In this document: positions 1-9,009 of the stretch, piece by piece | How the letters are laid out: each line of letters opens with the position of its first letter | How positions within the stretch are numbered: the stretch's first letter is position 1 | Assembly (NCBI RefSeq): GCF_000940805.1 | Contig: NZ_CP007142.1 | Span: 5,308,593-5,372,592 of the forward strand | Direction of reading: 5' to 3' | DNA length: 64,000 nt | Source of the DNA: Gynuella sunshinyii YC6258 | GTDB lineage: Bacteria; Pseudomonadota; Gammaproteobacteria; Pseudomonadales; Natronospirillaceae | The notes under the pieces: generated by a model | What the model saw: only the letters and a program-made list of their open reading frames with translations | What the model was told of the DNA's origin: nothing | Databases searched by the model: none | Program-made: the position numbers and the translations under genes

Positions 1-131
1 GGACCGGTGGCAATATCCAACATAAAAGAGAGTAATAATAAAAATAACAATACGCTCAAAACCAACCAGCGCCGTTTTTCATAATGACGCTGGGCGCTGA
101 CCGCTTTGGCAACAAGGGTTGAATCTAACAT
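1..131 (-). CDS. FecCD-type iron-siderophore ABC permease, N-terminal fragment
   Basis: The minus-strand frame opens with ATG at 131 and runs off the window. The 43 visible residues are a basic cytoplasmic stretch (HYEKRRW) followed by a first Leu-rich membrane segment (VLSVLLFLLLLSFML). This is the usual start of inner-membrane FecCD/BtuC permeases, which carry Fe-siderophore or heme across the inner membrane. It is divergent from a FecB-like binding protein, with a Fur-type operator between them, so the two probably form one iron-uptake locus. No clear Shine-Dalgarno precedes this ATG, and the family call rests on the N-terminus and context only. Confidence 0.6.
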   Translation of the reverse strand, partial: MLDSTLVAKAVSAQRHYEKRRWLVLSVLLFLLLLSFMLDIATG

Positions 132-478
132 GAGTCTGTAGTCTTAACAGGAAAGGTATCTAAAGGCATAACCGGTTGGCATGTTTTATAAAAGCAAGAC
201 AGTTTTGCACGGAAATCTGGTCTTGAAACAGAAGGCTTATTCACTCCATGTCTCGTTATCATGATATCGGGTTTCATCGTGAATTCAGTATCGGAAATAT
301 AAATGACGTCTGGATCAGGCGACATGACCTGACGACTCACACTTTGCAGGAATATCAATTAATACTTCATCTTGCCAGCCCCTGTTTAACAATACATACC
401 CCTATATGCCTGACTTATGGCATTAGCAAGATTTCCGATACAGCCAGGATTTGACTTCATGTTCACGACTCAAACAAA

Positions 479-497
479 ATAAATGATAATAATTCTC
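479..497 (+). promoter_or_regulatory. Fur box overlapping the -35 region of the binding-protein gene
   Basis: ATAAATGATAATAATTCTC matches the 19-bp Fur consensus (GATAATGATAATCATTATC) at 14 positions. A TATAAT -10 hexamer lies at 510-515, so bound Fur would cover the -35 region. This predicts iron-repressed transcription of the gene starting at 590. It may also affect the divergent permease, whose own promoter was not located in 132-478. Confidence 0.65.
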
Positions 498-589
498 AGA
501 AGCATTCTATATAATATCATTACAAGCTCAAGCCTTTTACAGGTAGTTTGTTGACTTATTTACTAAATCCAATGCTAAGGATCACATCT

Positions 590-1672
590 ATGCTCAAGAA
601 GTTGATGGCACTATCCGCTATCGTTATAGCCTCCGCGAGCCTTGCCGCAGAAACAACCATTACAGATATTCTGGGTCGTGAAGTCACATTCGACGCTCCA
701 GCCAAACGGGTCATTGTCGGCTTTTACCCAGAAGACTACATGGCAATCGGTACAGAAGCTGCCTACGATCATGTCGTAGGTATGTCGAAATATATCTGGC
801 AGGCGCGTCCTGCAAACTGGGAGATGTATGTTAAACATCGCCCATCACTTGATGATATTCCCGCTATCGGTCGTGTAGATACCAAAACGTTCTCCGTTGA
901 AAAAGTCATATCCCTTAACCCGGATTTAATCATGCTCGCCGACTGGCAGTACAAAGGCCTGGGCAGCGATATCGAACGTCTGGAAGATGCCGGCATCACC
1001 GTCGTCGTCGTGGATTACAATGCACAGACACTGGAACGCCACATAAAAAGCACAGAAATTATAGGTGTCATTACCGGTCAAGAAAAACGTGCACAGCAAA
1101 TTGCCCAGGAATACGCTCAAAATCTCAAAGCAATTCAAGAGCGCCTTGAAAAAACCAACTTACCCAAACCAAAAATCTATACTGAGTATGGAGCTGCGGG
1201 TATTAACGAAATCGGGTATACCTTCGGCAAAAACATGTGGGGCGCAATTTCCACCTCAGCGGGAGGGGACAATATATCTGCCCCGTATATTGAATGGTGG
1301 GGCAAACTCAACCCCGAACAAATTCTGGCCGCCAACCCGGATATTATTGTGATCACCGGATACGAATCCGGATCATCCGAAGACTCTATGATCATGGGAC
1401 AAGGTGTTGACGAAAGTCTGGCCAAAACACGTTTGGCAGGCTTCAAACAACGTAATGGCTGGTCCACCCTGTCAGCGGTTAAAAACAATCGTATGTTTGG
1501 CGCCTATCACGGAGCCTGCCGTACCATCTTCGATGGTGCCATGCTCCAGTTTTATGCCAAAGCGATGTATCCGGAACTCTTTAAAGACCTCAACCCCGAA
1601 GCCGCCTATCTGGATTTTTATAAAAAATATCTTCCAGTCACTCCAAGCGGAACATTTATGACCGGCCTCTAA
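590..1672 (+). CDS. Iron-siderophore ABC transporter substrate-binding protein (FecB/BtuF-like)
   Basis: A 360-aa periplasmic binding protein of the PF01497 family. The ATG at 590 follows an AAGG element at 576-580 and opens a signal peptide (MLKKLMALSAIVIASASLA); a TTG 42 bases upstream is less likely. The mature protein begins TTITDILGREVTF, the typical start of Fe-siderophore binding proteins, followed by PAKRVIV and the two-lobed region with SLNPDLIML and AANPDIIVITG. It would deliver ferric siderophore or a related metal complex to the FecCD permease encoded divergently. The Fur box at 479-497 implies iron control. The exact ligand cannot be read from the sequence. Confidence 0.85.
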   Translation: MLKKLMALSAIVIASASLAAETTITDILGREVTFDAPAKRVIVGFYPEDYMAIGTEAAYDHVVGMSKYIWQARPANWEMYVKHRPSLDDIPAIGRVDTKTFSVEKVISLNPDLIMLADWQYKGLGSDIERLEDAGITVVVVDYNAQTLERHIKSTEIIGVITGQEKRAQQIAQEYAQNLKAIQERLEKTNLPKPKIYTEYGAAGINEIGYTFGKNMWGAISTSAGGDNISAPYIEWWGKLNPEQILAANPDIIVITGYESGSSEDSMIMGQGVDESLAKTRLAGFKQRNGWSTLSAVKNNRMFGAYHGACRTIFDGAMLQFYAKAMYPELFKDLNPEAAYLDFYKKYLPVTPSGTFMTGL

Positions 1673-1684
1673 GCTGGTTATCTG

Positions 1685-1711
1685 CATAACCTGGCGTGAT
1701 GCCAGGTTATG
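1685..1711 (+). terminator. Hairpin after the binding-protein gene
   Basis: A perfect 11-bp inverted repeat (CATAACCTGGC, loop GTGAT) lies 13 bases after the stop codon. No strong T-run follows, so it is either a weak terminator or a 3'-stabilising hairpin. Confidence 0.45.
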
Positions 1712-1802
1712 TTGTGGGTGGGCTGTTGTTACGCTGGTCCTTCCATTTTCTCGGTTAAATACCCGAAGAAATCAGCTCTTTCCAACCAGGCTTTGCGTAT
1801 CA

Positions 1803-2120
1803 CTATTTATATAAAATAAGCGTGACCGCTTTAGGCGCGTAGCCCAAACAACCATCAACCTTTAAAACCACTGGCTTACCAGTTGTCAGAGCGCTAAGCG
1901 CCACACTCATCATGGCCTTGACCCCTGCTGTTGAAACATCAATGAGAGCCCTGTCGTTATAGGCGCAACCTTGAGACGGAATATCCGCTTCAAAGTAGAT
2001 ATCGTGAATATTCACGTCTCTCGATTCAATCTTGGTGATAATCGTTTGTGAAGTCTGCTCTACAGCAGCAGCTGCGGAGGATATGGCTAGCAGAGAAAGC
2101 CAAAGCTTTATAAGCTTCAT
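1803..2120 (-). CDS. Small secreted protein with two cysteines, function unknown
   Basis: 105 aa. A clear signal peptide (residues 1-19, KLIKLWLSLLAISSAAAA) is followed by about 85 residues with Cys in QGCAY and in DGCLGY. These are probably disulfide-linked in the periplasm or outside the cell. The order ALIDVSTAG...ALSALTTGKPVVLKVDGC resembles small exported proteins common in marine gammaproteobacteria; I do not know an assigned function. An AGGATCAGGGA stretch precedes the ATG. It stands alone and faces the iron locus convergently. Confidence 0.6.
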   Translation of the reverse strand: MKLIKLWLSLLAISSAAAAVEQTSQTIITKIESRDVNIHDIYFEADIPSQGCAYNDRALIDVSTAGVKAMMSVALSALTTGKPVVLKVDGCLGYAPKAVTLILYK

Positions 2121-2540
2121 TCCCTGATCCTTGTTTCATTTATGCCTGCGTTTTGTATTTCACACGCAGCAAAACTAAATGCATATACAGTTTGGCCTAT
2201 TAAAAGTTACTTTTGATGCCGCTCCCACTCAGATGACTTATCTGCCTGCTCCAAGTTCCGACCAACCTAAGTAACTCGGGAATATCATCGACAATACTTC
2301 TATAACTGTCAATTTAAGAAACAGGGAATCAATACTTCCGAAAACGACATTCAAATAGTTATCTTAATAACAGAATTTAAAATTAGGCGTATGGCAGATC
2401 AAGCACTAACGATTTTCGTATGAATCTCTGATTTCCATACGATCCCTGAATAAAACCCGACGCTGTCAGAGCAGAGAGATCACTCCATGATGGCGCTATC
2501 GTTTGCAGAGTGCAAGCAGTACAACCTCCCTGCTCTGCCA
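2121..2540. other. Intergenic region, 420 bp
   Basis: AT-rich with stops in all frames. It must carry the promoter of the small secreted protein on the minus strand. I see no repeat, RNA gene or convincing operator. Confidence 0.4.
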
Positions 2541-3395
2541 TCAACCCAGGCTGTCAATCTTGGCCCGACAATGTTTTTCCGCCAATGCTTGCAGGTGCTC
2601 GATCCGCTCCGCCAGCCAAGTCAGTTGTTCGGTGGTAATGCAATACCTGGGGTTGTAGCGCGAGTCCACATAGGCTTGCCGCAATAACTCAAAGCAGGTT
2701 TGCTCAAATGGAGTGTTTTGCGGAAATACTGATAAAAATTCGGGCTCGATACTGTCGGTTAATATACGGAGTTTTTCCAGATCATGGAGTTTTGGTTTGT
2801 AATGAGTAAACACCAGCAGAATCATTGAATACAGTTTTTCGGTGACCTGATGTAATTCAAAAGCGGCTTTGCCATTATCACCTCTGGAGATGGCAAACTG
2901 ATAATAAGCTTGTTGGTTACTTGCCGCACTGAGCCAATGATCAAAATGCCTTTGCGCCTCCATTTTCCGTTCGGGCAGAGACAGTTCTTTCGGCTCCACC
3001 AGTGCCAGCTTACCGGTATCATGCAGCAAAATGCCCTCGCGATAGATATCGGCATAAAAATATTGGCCCTTGGCCAGTTGGGCATTCACAAATGAAATCT
3101 CTTCTGCAATCAGGCTGACCGGCGTTTTAACTTCCCGCATCAACTGATTGCTCAGTGACCGTTTGGATTCAATCTTGCGCGCCAATGCACCGTTCTTGGC
3201 AATGGCGAGAATATCCATATCACTTTGATAGCGGTAATGGACACGGTCCTCTTCGAGATGATCCACCCAGTCACCACGGGCATAGCTGCCGAACAAAATC
3301 AGCATACTGGGCTTAACCGCTTGCACGATGATCTCAACCGCATGGCGCAGTTGCTGTTGTTTATCCGAAGGGAGGTGATCGAGTGATGTTTTCAT
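2541..3395 (-). CDS. MNT-HEPN fusion: nucleotidyltransferase plus HEPN domain
   Basis: 284 aa. Residues about 30-75 carry the minimal nucleotidyltransferase signature: LILFGSYARGDW, then SDMDIL as the metal-binding acidic motif. Residues about 145-275 form a helical HEPN-like domain (RHFDHWLSAASNQQAYYQFAISRGDNGKAAFELHQVTEKLY). In MNT/HEPN pairs the MNT enzyme adenylylates and neutralises the HEPN RNase; here both lie on one chain, as in known single-chain MNT-HEPN proteins. I do not see a clean catalytic R-4-6-H motif in the HEPN half, so it may instead be a substrate-binding domain. It is isolated, with no partner gene. Stress or toxin-antitoxin function is inference. Confidence 0.75.
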   Translation of the reverse strand: MKTSLDHLPSDKQQQLRHAVEIIVQAVKPSMLILFGSYARGDWVDHLEEDRVHYRYQSDMDILAIAKNGALARKIESKRSLSNQLMREVKTPVSLIAEEISFVNAQLAKGQYFYADIYREGILLHDTGKLALVEPKELSLPERKMEAQRHFDHWLSAASNQQAYYQFAISRGDNGKAAFELHQVTEKLYSMILLVFTHYKPKLHDLEKLRILTDSIEPEFLSVFPQNTPFEQTCFELLRQAYVDSRYNPRYCITTEQLTWLAERIEHLQALAEKHCRAKIDSLG

Positions 3396-3445
3396 GTTGG
3401 CATCGTAGCTAGTTCTTTGAACAGAACCAATATGGACTTTTATGA

Positions 3446-3655
3446 ATGGACGCTTTTGAGTACCATTTTTTTGAACTGACTCCCCGCATTAAAGCATTCA
3501 AAGTGGATGGTGATGCAAGTGGGTATCGTGCAGGAACACTTCAACGAACAGAAGGTTTTCTGCCCCCTGAAGTACTGAACCTGTTACCGACCGACTCAGA
3601 CAAAACCAAATCTATAGAAAAAGAATCATCTGCAGAGAACACAGAAACGAATTGA
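3446..3655 (+). CDS. Possible small hypothetical protein
   Basis: A 69-aa frame divergent from the MNT-HEPN gene. The first 45 residues look protein-like (FEYHFFELTPRIKAFKVDGD, then LPPEVLNLLP). The tail is polar and charged. There is no clear Shine-Dalgarno and no recognised domain. It could be a remnant of a longer gene or not coding at all. Confidence 0.25.
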   Translation: MDAFEYHFFELTPRIKAFKVDGDASGYRAGTLQRTEGFLPPEVLNLLPTDSDKTKSIEKESSAENTETN

Positions 3656-3755
3656 GTTTTACTGCATACAAACAGTTAAATACGCCTGCTGGTGACCACT
3701 CAAGCAAATAACAGATTGGCAAAATCATCCGCAGGTGATAGCAAGAAAGGAGTAT

Positions 3756-3782
3756 CAAGCGGTATGAGCATCATACCGCTTG
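3756..3782 (-). terminator. Terminator-like hairpin after yjfF
   Basis: A perfect 12-bp inverted repeat (CAAGCGGTATGA, loop GCA) sits 22 bases beyond the yjfF stop. On the minus strand it is followed by a pyrimidine-rich stretch (CTCCTTTCTT), which suits the end of the ytf operon. Confidence 0.55.
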
Positions 3783-3803
3783 CGTTGGATGAGACTCAGC
3801 AGA

Positions 3804-4784
3804 CTATGCTGATCCCCGGTTACCAGAGTAACGACGTACCCAGTGGACAATGACTTTTTGCAGGATGATGAACAGGAACAGCAGGCCACCAACGGCAATT
3901 TTGGTCCACCAGCTGTTCAGGGTTCCATCAAAGGCGATCAGGGTTTGAATAACACCTTGAATCAGGCCACCCAGGAAAGTGCCGAAGACAAAACCGACTC
4001 CACCGGTCAGCAGGGTTCCACCGATCACCACGGCAGCAATGGCATCGAGTTCCACACCAACGGCGGCCAGGGGATAGGCTGATCCGGTATAAATCGCAAA
4101 TACCACTCCGGAAAGGGAACTGAAAAAACCACTCAGTGCGTAGATCCGGATCTGGGTGGATTTAATCGGAACACCCAGAAGCTCGGCTGACTGGGTATCA
4201 CCTCCGAGAGCATAGACGTTCATACCAAAACGGGTTCTACGCGCAACAATGATACCCGCCGCCACGGCCAGCAGCATGACAATCGCAATAAAGGTCAAAC
4301 CACCGCGTCCAGGAACGGATATGTATATGTCCGCCAGATCAGAGATAAATGGATGGTTAATTGGCACAGCATCGAGATTGATCAGATACGCCAGCCCACG
4401 AAACAGGAACATGCCTGCCAGGGTGACAATAAACGGCTGTATCTCAAAATGCGCAATGATGTATCCCATGATGGCACCGAAAGCAGTTCCGACGACCAGG
4501 GAAATGATCATCGCCAGAATCGGGTGCATGCCAAAGCCGGTGATCAGTGACGCCATGAGCACACCAATAAACGCAATCATGGAACCAACGGAGAGATCGA
4601 TACCGCCAGACAAAATGACAAAAGTCATGCCGACGGCGGTGACAATCAGAAACGCGTTATCGGTCAGCAGGTTGGTCAATACCAGAGAGTCGCGGAAACC
4701 TTTGTATTCCACAAATCCATAACCATACAGCACAAAAAACACCACCAGAGTTGCCAGCATGGGCAATGAACGTTCATTAAACAT
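3804..4784 (-). CDS. yjfF: Sugar ABC transporter permease YjfF (galactofuranose-type importer)
   Basis: 326 aa, an integral inner-membrane permease of the RbsC/BPD_transp_2 family with 8-10 hydrophobic segments. The conserved loop ILSGGIDLSVGSM is present near residue 60, and TGGVGFVFGTFLGGLI lies in the C-terminal half. It pairs with YtfT as the second permease of the YtfQRT-YjfF importer, which takes up galactofuranose in E. coli. Its ATG has an AAGGAG element and overlaps the end of ytfT by 8 bases, so the two are translationally coupled. It is the last gene of the operon. Confidence 0.9.
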   Translation of the reverse strand: MFNERSLPMLATLVVFFVLYGYGFVEYKGFRDSLVLTNLLTDNAFLIVTAVGMTFVILSGGIDLSVGSMIAFIGVLMASLITGFGMHPILAMIISLVVGTAFGAIMGYIIAHFEIQPFIVTLAGMFLFRGLAYLINLDAVPINHPFISDLADIYISVPGRGGLTFIAIVMLLAVAAGIIVARRTRFGMNVYALGGDTQSAELLGVPIKSTQIRIYALSGFFSSLSGVVFAIYTGSAYPLAAVGVELDAIAAVVIGGTLLTGGVGFVFGTFLGGLIQGVIQTLIAFDGTLNSWWTKIAVGGLLFLFIILQKVIVHWVRRYSGNRGSA

Positions 4785-5790
4785 CTTTGCGCGCTCCTTT
4801 TCTGGCCAGGTAAGCAGAGATCGTCTGCCGGGTGCGCGGTGACTGAATCAACAACACCAGCAACACGATAGTGGCTTTAACGATCAGGTTATATTGAGCC
4901 GGCAGACCACTGGTGAGGATGGCAGTAGTCAGGGTTTGAATAATAAGCACCCCAATCATGGTCAATCCCAGGTAAATACGCCCTCCACTTAAGGCCCCCC
5001 CGGCGATAACCACTGCCAGAATGGCGTCCAGTTCCAGCCAGAGCCCGGCATTGTTGGCATCAGCACCGCGAATATCGGCCGCCAGAATGATGCCTGCGAT
5101 TGAGGCACAGAGTCCGGAAAACATATAGGCGATCACCACCAAGGTCCGGGCTTCAATCCCGACCAGGCGGCTTGAACGGGCATTGGCACCGATGGCTTCG
5201 ATAAACATTCCCAATGCCGTCTTGCGCATCAGGAACATGGTAAAGGCAACGATGAAGATGGCAATCCAGACCCGTATCGGTACAGCGAGAAAGAATCCGT
5301 TGCCGATGGCATTGAGCGTATCGGAATGGAAGGTAACAATCTGTCCACCGGTGATCATCTGGGCGATACCGCGTCCGGCCACCATCAATATCAGCGTGGC
5401 AACAATCGGCTGTACGCCCAGTACTGCAACCAGAAAACCATTCCATAAACCACAGGCCATACCCGCGCCCATGGCTGCCAGTAACACCACGATGACCGGC
5501 CAGTCAGTGTTAACGGTCAATACCGCCGCTACAGCGCCGCAAATGGCAATGACTGCACCAACAGACAGATCAATACCCTTAGTGCCGATAACCACGGCCA
5601 TGCCAAGAGCAACGAGAGCGGTGGGTGTACCACGATGAAGTACATCGAGCAGACTGCCATATAAGTGACCGTCTATCATCTGGAGTTTTAAGAATCCGGG
5701 GGTCAGCAGAGCTGTTCCCAGAATGATGACCAACAACGACACCACAGGTCCGATGGCCTTTTGATGCTTTAACCAAAACTGCTTGTTCAT
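4777..5790 (-). CDS. ytfT: Sugar ABC transporter permease YtfT
   Basis: 337 aa, a BPD_transp_2 family permease with a first membrane segment at residues 13-35 and the loop VIGTKGIDLSVGAVIAI near residue 65. ALSGGRIYLG in the C-terminal part corresponds to the region after the ATPase-contacting loop. With YjfF it forms the membrane channel energised by YtfR and fed by YtfQ. It lies 20 bases from ytfR and overlaps yjfF, consistent with one transcript. Substrate assignment follows from the four-gene order, not from residues in this protein. Confidence 0.9.
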   Translation of the reverse strand: MNKQFWLKHQKAIGPVVSLLVIILGTALLTPGFLKLQMIDGHLYGSLLDVLHRGTPTALVALGMAVVIGTKGIDLSVGAVIAICGAVAAVLTVNTDWPVIVVLLAAMGAGMACGLWNGFLVAVLGVQPIVATLILMVAGRGIAQMITGGQIVTFHSDTLNAIGNGFFLAVPIRVWIAIFIVAFTMFLMRKTALGMFIEAIGANARSSRLVGIEARTLVVIAYMFSGLCASIAGIILAADIRGADANNAGLWLELDAILAVVIAGGALSGGRIYLGLTMIGVLIIQTLTTAILTSGLPAQYNLIVKATIVLLVLLIQSPRTRQTISAYLARKGARKDV

Positions 5791-5810
5791 GATGACTGCT
5801 TGTCCGTTAT

Positions 5811-7319
5811 TTATTGGGCAATGGCGTTAACAATTGCCTTCTGACTGATCTCTTCACCGGCCAACTCAGCAACTTTTTTACGGTCACGTAAAACCACCAC
5901 ACGATTGGCAAATGCCACCAGCTCTTCCAGTTCTGAAGAGGCGACCATCAGGCCCATACCCTGATCACAAAGCTCTTTCATGATTTCGATGATTTCATGG
6001 TGCGCTCCGACATCGATACCACGGGTAGGCTCGTCCAGAATCAATATCTCCGGATGGGTGATCAGCCAGCGGGCCAGAATCACCTTCTGCTGGTTGCCAC
6101 CACTCAGTTCACCGATGGGCTTGTTCATGTCCGGCGTTTTGATCGCCAGACGGGCAATCATTTTCTCGACCAGTTGTTTTTGTTCCGCCATTGGAATGGA
6201 TGACCACCAGCCCCGGTTGGCCTGTAACGCCAGAATCATATTTTCCCGGACACTGAGTTCGGCCACGATACCATCGTGTTTACGGTCTTCGGGACAGTAA
6301 CCGATTTTATTGCGGATGGCCTGACGCGGATTACTGATATCACGCTTCGTCCCGCGAATCTGAATACCACCCTGATCAGCGTGACGGGCGCCAAACACCA
6401 AATCGCACAACTCGGTACGACCCGACCCCAACAACCCGGCGAGTCCGACAATCTCTCCACTGGCAATCGATAATGACACCGGACTGAGATGACGCTGTTT
6501 TCCCAGTTCAGAAATTTCCAGTAGTGATGGAGCATCACCATTGCTGTTATTCAACGCAGAGCGACGACTACTTTCAGCACTGAATGTTTTGCCGATCATG
6601 GCACTGATCAATTGTTCTCTGGGTAACTCAGACGTGACATAAGTGCCGACATGTTCACCGTTGCGCAGAACACTGATTCGGTCGGTAATTTCGTAGACCT
6701 GATCCAGGAAGTGCGTGACAAAAATGATACCCATACCCTGGCTTTTCAACTGACGCATCAGATCGAACAGCCGCTCAATTTCACGTGAGTCAAGGCTTGC
6801 AGTTGGCTCATCGAGAATCAGCAGCCTGGCTTCGGTACCGATAGCCCGGGCAATGGCAATCAGTTGCTGCACAGCGACAGAATAGGAATCCAATTGTCGG
6901 GATGGATCAATATCGAGACCGACCCGTTGCAGCATTTTGCGGGCAGTCTGTTCGGCGCTGTTCCAACTGATCAGACCGAATTTTTTGTTTTGATGCAGCA
7001 GGGTCAGATTTTCAGTGACCGTCAAAGTAGGAATCAGGTTAACTTCCTGATACACCGTACTGATACCCAATTGCTGCGCATGACCGGCATCGCGAGCCAT
7101 GATCTCTTGTTGATTCAACAAAATCCGACCTTTATCACGTCGATAAACACCGGTTAATACTTTGATCAGGGTTGATTTACCAGCACCGTTTTCACCCAAC
7201 AGTGCGTGGACTTCTCCGGCGGATACACTCAATGAAACATTATTCAGAGCCTGTACACCGGCAAATCCTTTGGAAATGTCTTCAATCTGCAACAGTTGCT
7301 GATCGAGATTTTGAGTCAT
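5811..7319 (-). CDS. ytfR: Sugar ABC transporter ATP-binding protein YtfR (two ATPase domains)
   Basis: 502 aa from the ATG at 7319, which has GGCGGAGAT upstream; the frame stays open for 19 codons more. Two ABC domains are fused, as in RbsA/MglA. Domain 1 has Walker A GENGAGKST (residues about 42-50) and Walker B LLILDEPTASLD, with a diverged signature (SVAVQQL). Domain 2 has a degenerate Walker A (GLLGSGRTEL), signature LSGGNQQK and ILILDEPTRGID. This asymmetry is normal for the family. It powers uptake through YtfT/YjfF at the inner membrane. A hairpin separates it from ytfQ. Confidence 0.92.
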   Translation of the reverse strand: MTQNLDQQLLQIEDISKGFAGVQALNNVSLSVSAGEVHALLGENGAGKSTLIKVLTGVYRRDKGRILLNQQEIMARDAGHAQQLGISTVYQEVNLIPTLTVTENLTLLHQNKKFGLISWNSAEQTARKMLQRVGLDIDPSRQLDSYSVAVQQLIAIARAIGTEARLLILDEPTASLDSREIERLFDLMRQLKSQGMGIIFVTHFLDQVYEITDRISVLRNGEHVGTYVTSELPREQLISAMIGKTFSAESSRRSALNNSNGDAPSLLEISELGKQRHLSPVSLSIASGEIVGLAGLLGSGRTELCDLVFGARHADQGGIQIRGTKRDISNPRQAIRNKIGYCPEDRKHDGIVAELSVRENMILALQANRGWWSSIPMAEQKQLVEKMIARLAIKTPDMNKPIGELSGGNQQKVILARWLITHPEILILDEPTRGIDVGAHHEIIEIMKELCDQGMGLMVASSELEELVAFANRVVVLRDRKKVAELAGEEISQKAIVNAIAQ

Positions 7320-7355
7320 TATCTGGATCTCCGCCAAAAACGATTGGAGTGACAT

Positions 7356-7378
7356 GGGTGACGGCAAAACCGTCACCC
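7356..7378 (-). promoter_or_regulatory. Intercistronic hairpin between ytfQ and ytfR
   Basis: GGGTGACGG and CCGTCACCC form a perfect 9-bp stem with a CAAAA loop in the 81-base gap after ytfQ. In binding-protein operons such hairpins commonly protect the binding-protein mRNA and lower expression of the downstream genes. No T-run follows, so complete termination is unlikely. Confidence 0.6.
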
Positions 7379-7400
7379 AATTTCAGTCAACTACACACAA

Positions 7401-8366
7401 TTACTTACGTTTCTGGTATTCCTCAGCGGCGGTATCCGGCAGGTACAAAGGACCATTGGCTTTGATCCATTTGTCGACAGATTCACCTTTTTTCGAGGCA
7501 TTGATTGCATCAAATGCAGGTCCACCCAAGTGAGGATTCAGTTCGATGGTGGCATTGGTTTCGCCATCAGCCATGGCTTTGAAGATATCCGGTACCGCGT
7601 CGATAGACACGATAATGATATCTTTGCTGGGTTTCAGACCAGCTTCTTTGATGGCCAGAATGGCACCCAGAGCCATGTCGTCGTTATGGGCAAACACGGC
7701 ACAAATGTTCTTGCCACCGTTTTCAGCTTTCAGGAAGCTTTCCATAACTTCTTTACCACCGGCACGGGTAAAGTCACCAGACTGTGAACGAATGATTTTC
7801 ATGTTGGGGAAATTACTGATCACGCTGTCGAAACCACTTTTGCGGTCAATCGCAGCAGAAGAACCGACCGTTCCCTGTAATTCAGCGATATCACACTTAC
7901 CATTGGTTCTCGCCGCCAGCCAGGACGCCGCCAGAGCACCTTCTTCTTTAAAATCGGAAGCCACTTTGGTCAGATACAGACTGGGGTCGCTGTCGACACC
8001 ACGGTCAATCAGCACAACCGGAATTTTCGCCCGATTGGCTTCTTTCAATACCTGGTCCCAACCGGTTTCAACCACCGGTGCCAGGAGGATGCCGTCTACC
8101 CCCTGAGCGATAAAGGAACGCAAAGCCTTAATCTGATTCTCCTGCTTTTGCTGAGCATCAGAGAATTTCAAATCAATACCACGACGCTGGGCCTCAGCTT
8201 TGATGGATTCTGTTTCAGATGTACGCCAGCCGCTCTCAGAACCAATCTGAGAGAAACCGATCGTCAATGCCAGAGCGGACACAGACAATAATGGAAGGGT
8301 AATGCCCGCCACTGCTGCCAATAGATGTTTTCTCAATGAACGCTTGTGAGAACTAGAGCACTTCAT
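7401..8366 (-). CDS. ytfQ: Galactofuranose-type sugar-binding periplasmic protein YtfQ
   Basis: 321 aa from the ATG at 8366, preceded by GGAGG at 5-base spacing; the frame extends 13 codons upstream without a better site. A signal peptide ends around ALALT, then TIGFSQIGSESGWRTSETESI matches the YtfQ start. DGILLAPVVETGWDQVL, VLIDRGVD and AHNDDMALGAILAIKEAG are the peripla_BP_4 landmarks. It captures furanose sugars for YtfRT-YjfF. It is first in the operon, so its promoter lies in 8367-9009. No LacI-type regulator is nearby. Confidence 0.9.
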   Translation of the reverse strand: MKCSSSHKRSLRKHLLAAVAGITLPLLSVSALALTIGFSQIGSESGWRTSETESIKAEAQRRGIDLKFSDAQQKQENQIKALRSFIAQGVDGILLAPVVETGWDQVLKEANRAKIPVVLIDRGVDSDPSLYLTKVASDFKEEGALAASWLAARTNGKCDIAELQGTVGSSAAIDRKSGFDSVISNFPNMKIIRSQSGDFTRAGGKEVMESFLKAENGGKNICAVFAHNDDMALGAILAIKEAGLKPSKDIIIVSIDAVPDIFKAMADGETNATIELNPHLGGPAFDAINASKKGESVDKWIKANGPLYLPDTAAEEYQKRK

Positions 8367-9009
8367 ATAGCCTCCGGGGTTATTTTTTTTGTTAGTGGAG
8401 CTCAATCATCATTACGTACATCAAAACCGCAGACAACTGACCTGGAAAGCATTTAAAGCCAATTCTTGGAAAAAATAATCACCCATGGATTATGTCGATA
8501 AAATTATCCATGTAATTAGCAAAAAAACGTGTCTGAGAAGAGCAATTGAAGTTCAGTAGTGAGTAAAATGACAGCAAAGCAGCCCGACCATCAAAGGCTT
8601 TTACGATTCCTCACAGGCAAACTCACGGTGAAATAAAAAAAACTCCCGCGATAGCGAGATAATCTATGCTGGCACGAATCAGCATCACGCCTCGTGCTGT
8701 ATTTAAAATTACCAATAGACAGTTTTATCTGAACTCGATCTTAGTCCTACAAACTTCCAAAAAACAGGATTAGTTTTGACGCTGACCAGAAAATACCTCC
8801 CGGAAAACCACAATTGACAGAGGCCACAGGGATTTCACGAGCGCACCTTTAGATAAAGCTCACAACGTTCTGCGCAAAAACAGGCCATTTGTTAGAACCC
8901 CTCTGATTTATGGCCCGTCATCATCGACTTATGTCCTATCTGCTCCTCGTTCAAGTGGCCATAGCGGCGATAATTGACCGGTAACGTTATTCACCCATCA
9001 AGGACCATT
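8367..9009. other. Divergent intergenic region between ytfQ and the isochorismatase-like gene
   Basis: 640 bp without a credible gene. It must hold the ytfQ promoter (minus) and the promoter of the 9010 gene (plus). An inverted pair ATGGAT...ATCCAT spans about 8485-8512 and could be an operator. No strong CRP consensus was seen. Confidence 0.35.

Noticed and set aside
248-454. A 68-codon frame between the iron genes
   Set aside because: It has no ribosome site and overlaps the probable promoter region of the divergent pair.
4249-4722. A 157-codon plus-strand frame inside yjfF, and a similar one at 5183-5638 inside ytfT
   Set aside because: Antisense shadows of membrane-protein genes with proven family motifs on the minus strand.
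8750-8920. A second dispersed repeat shared with 45526-45690
   Set aside because: Only two short blocks agree (AGGAnTAGTTTTGAnGC and a GCGCAAA...CCATTT block). The middle parts do not align well enough by eye.
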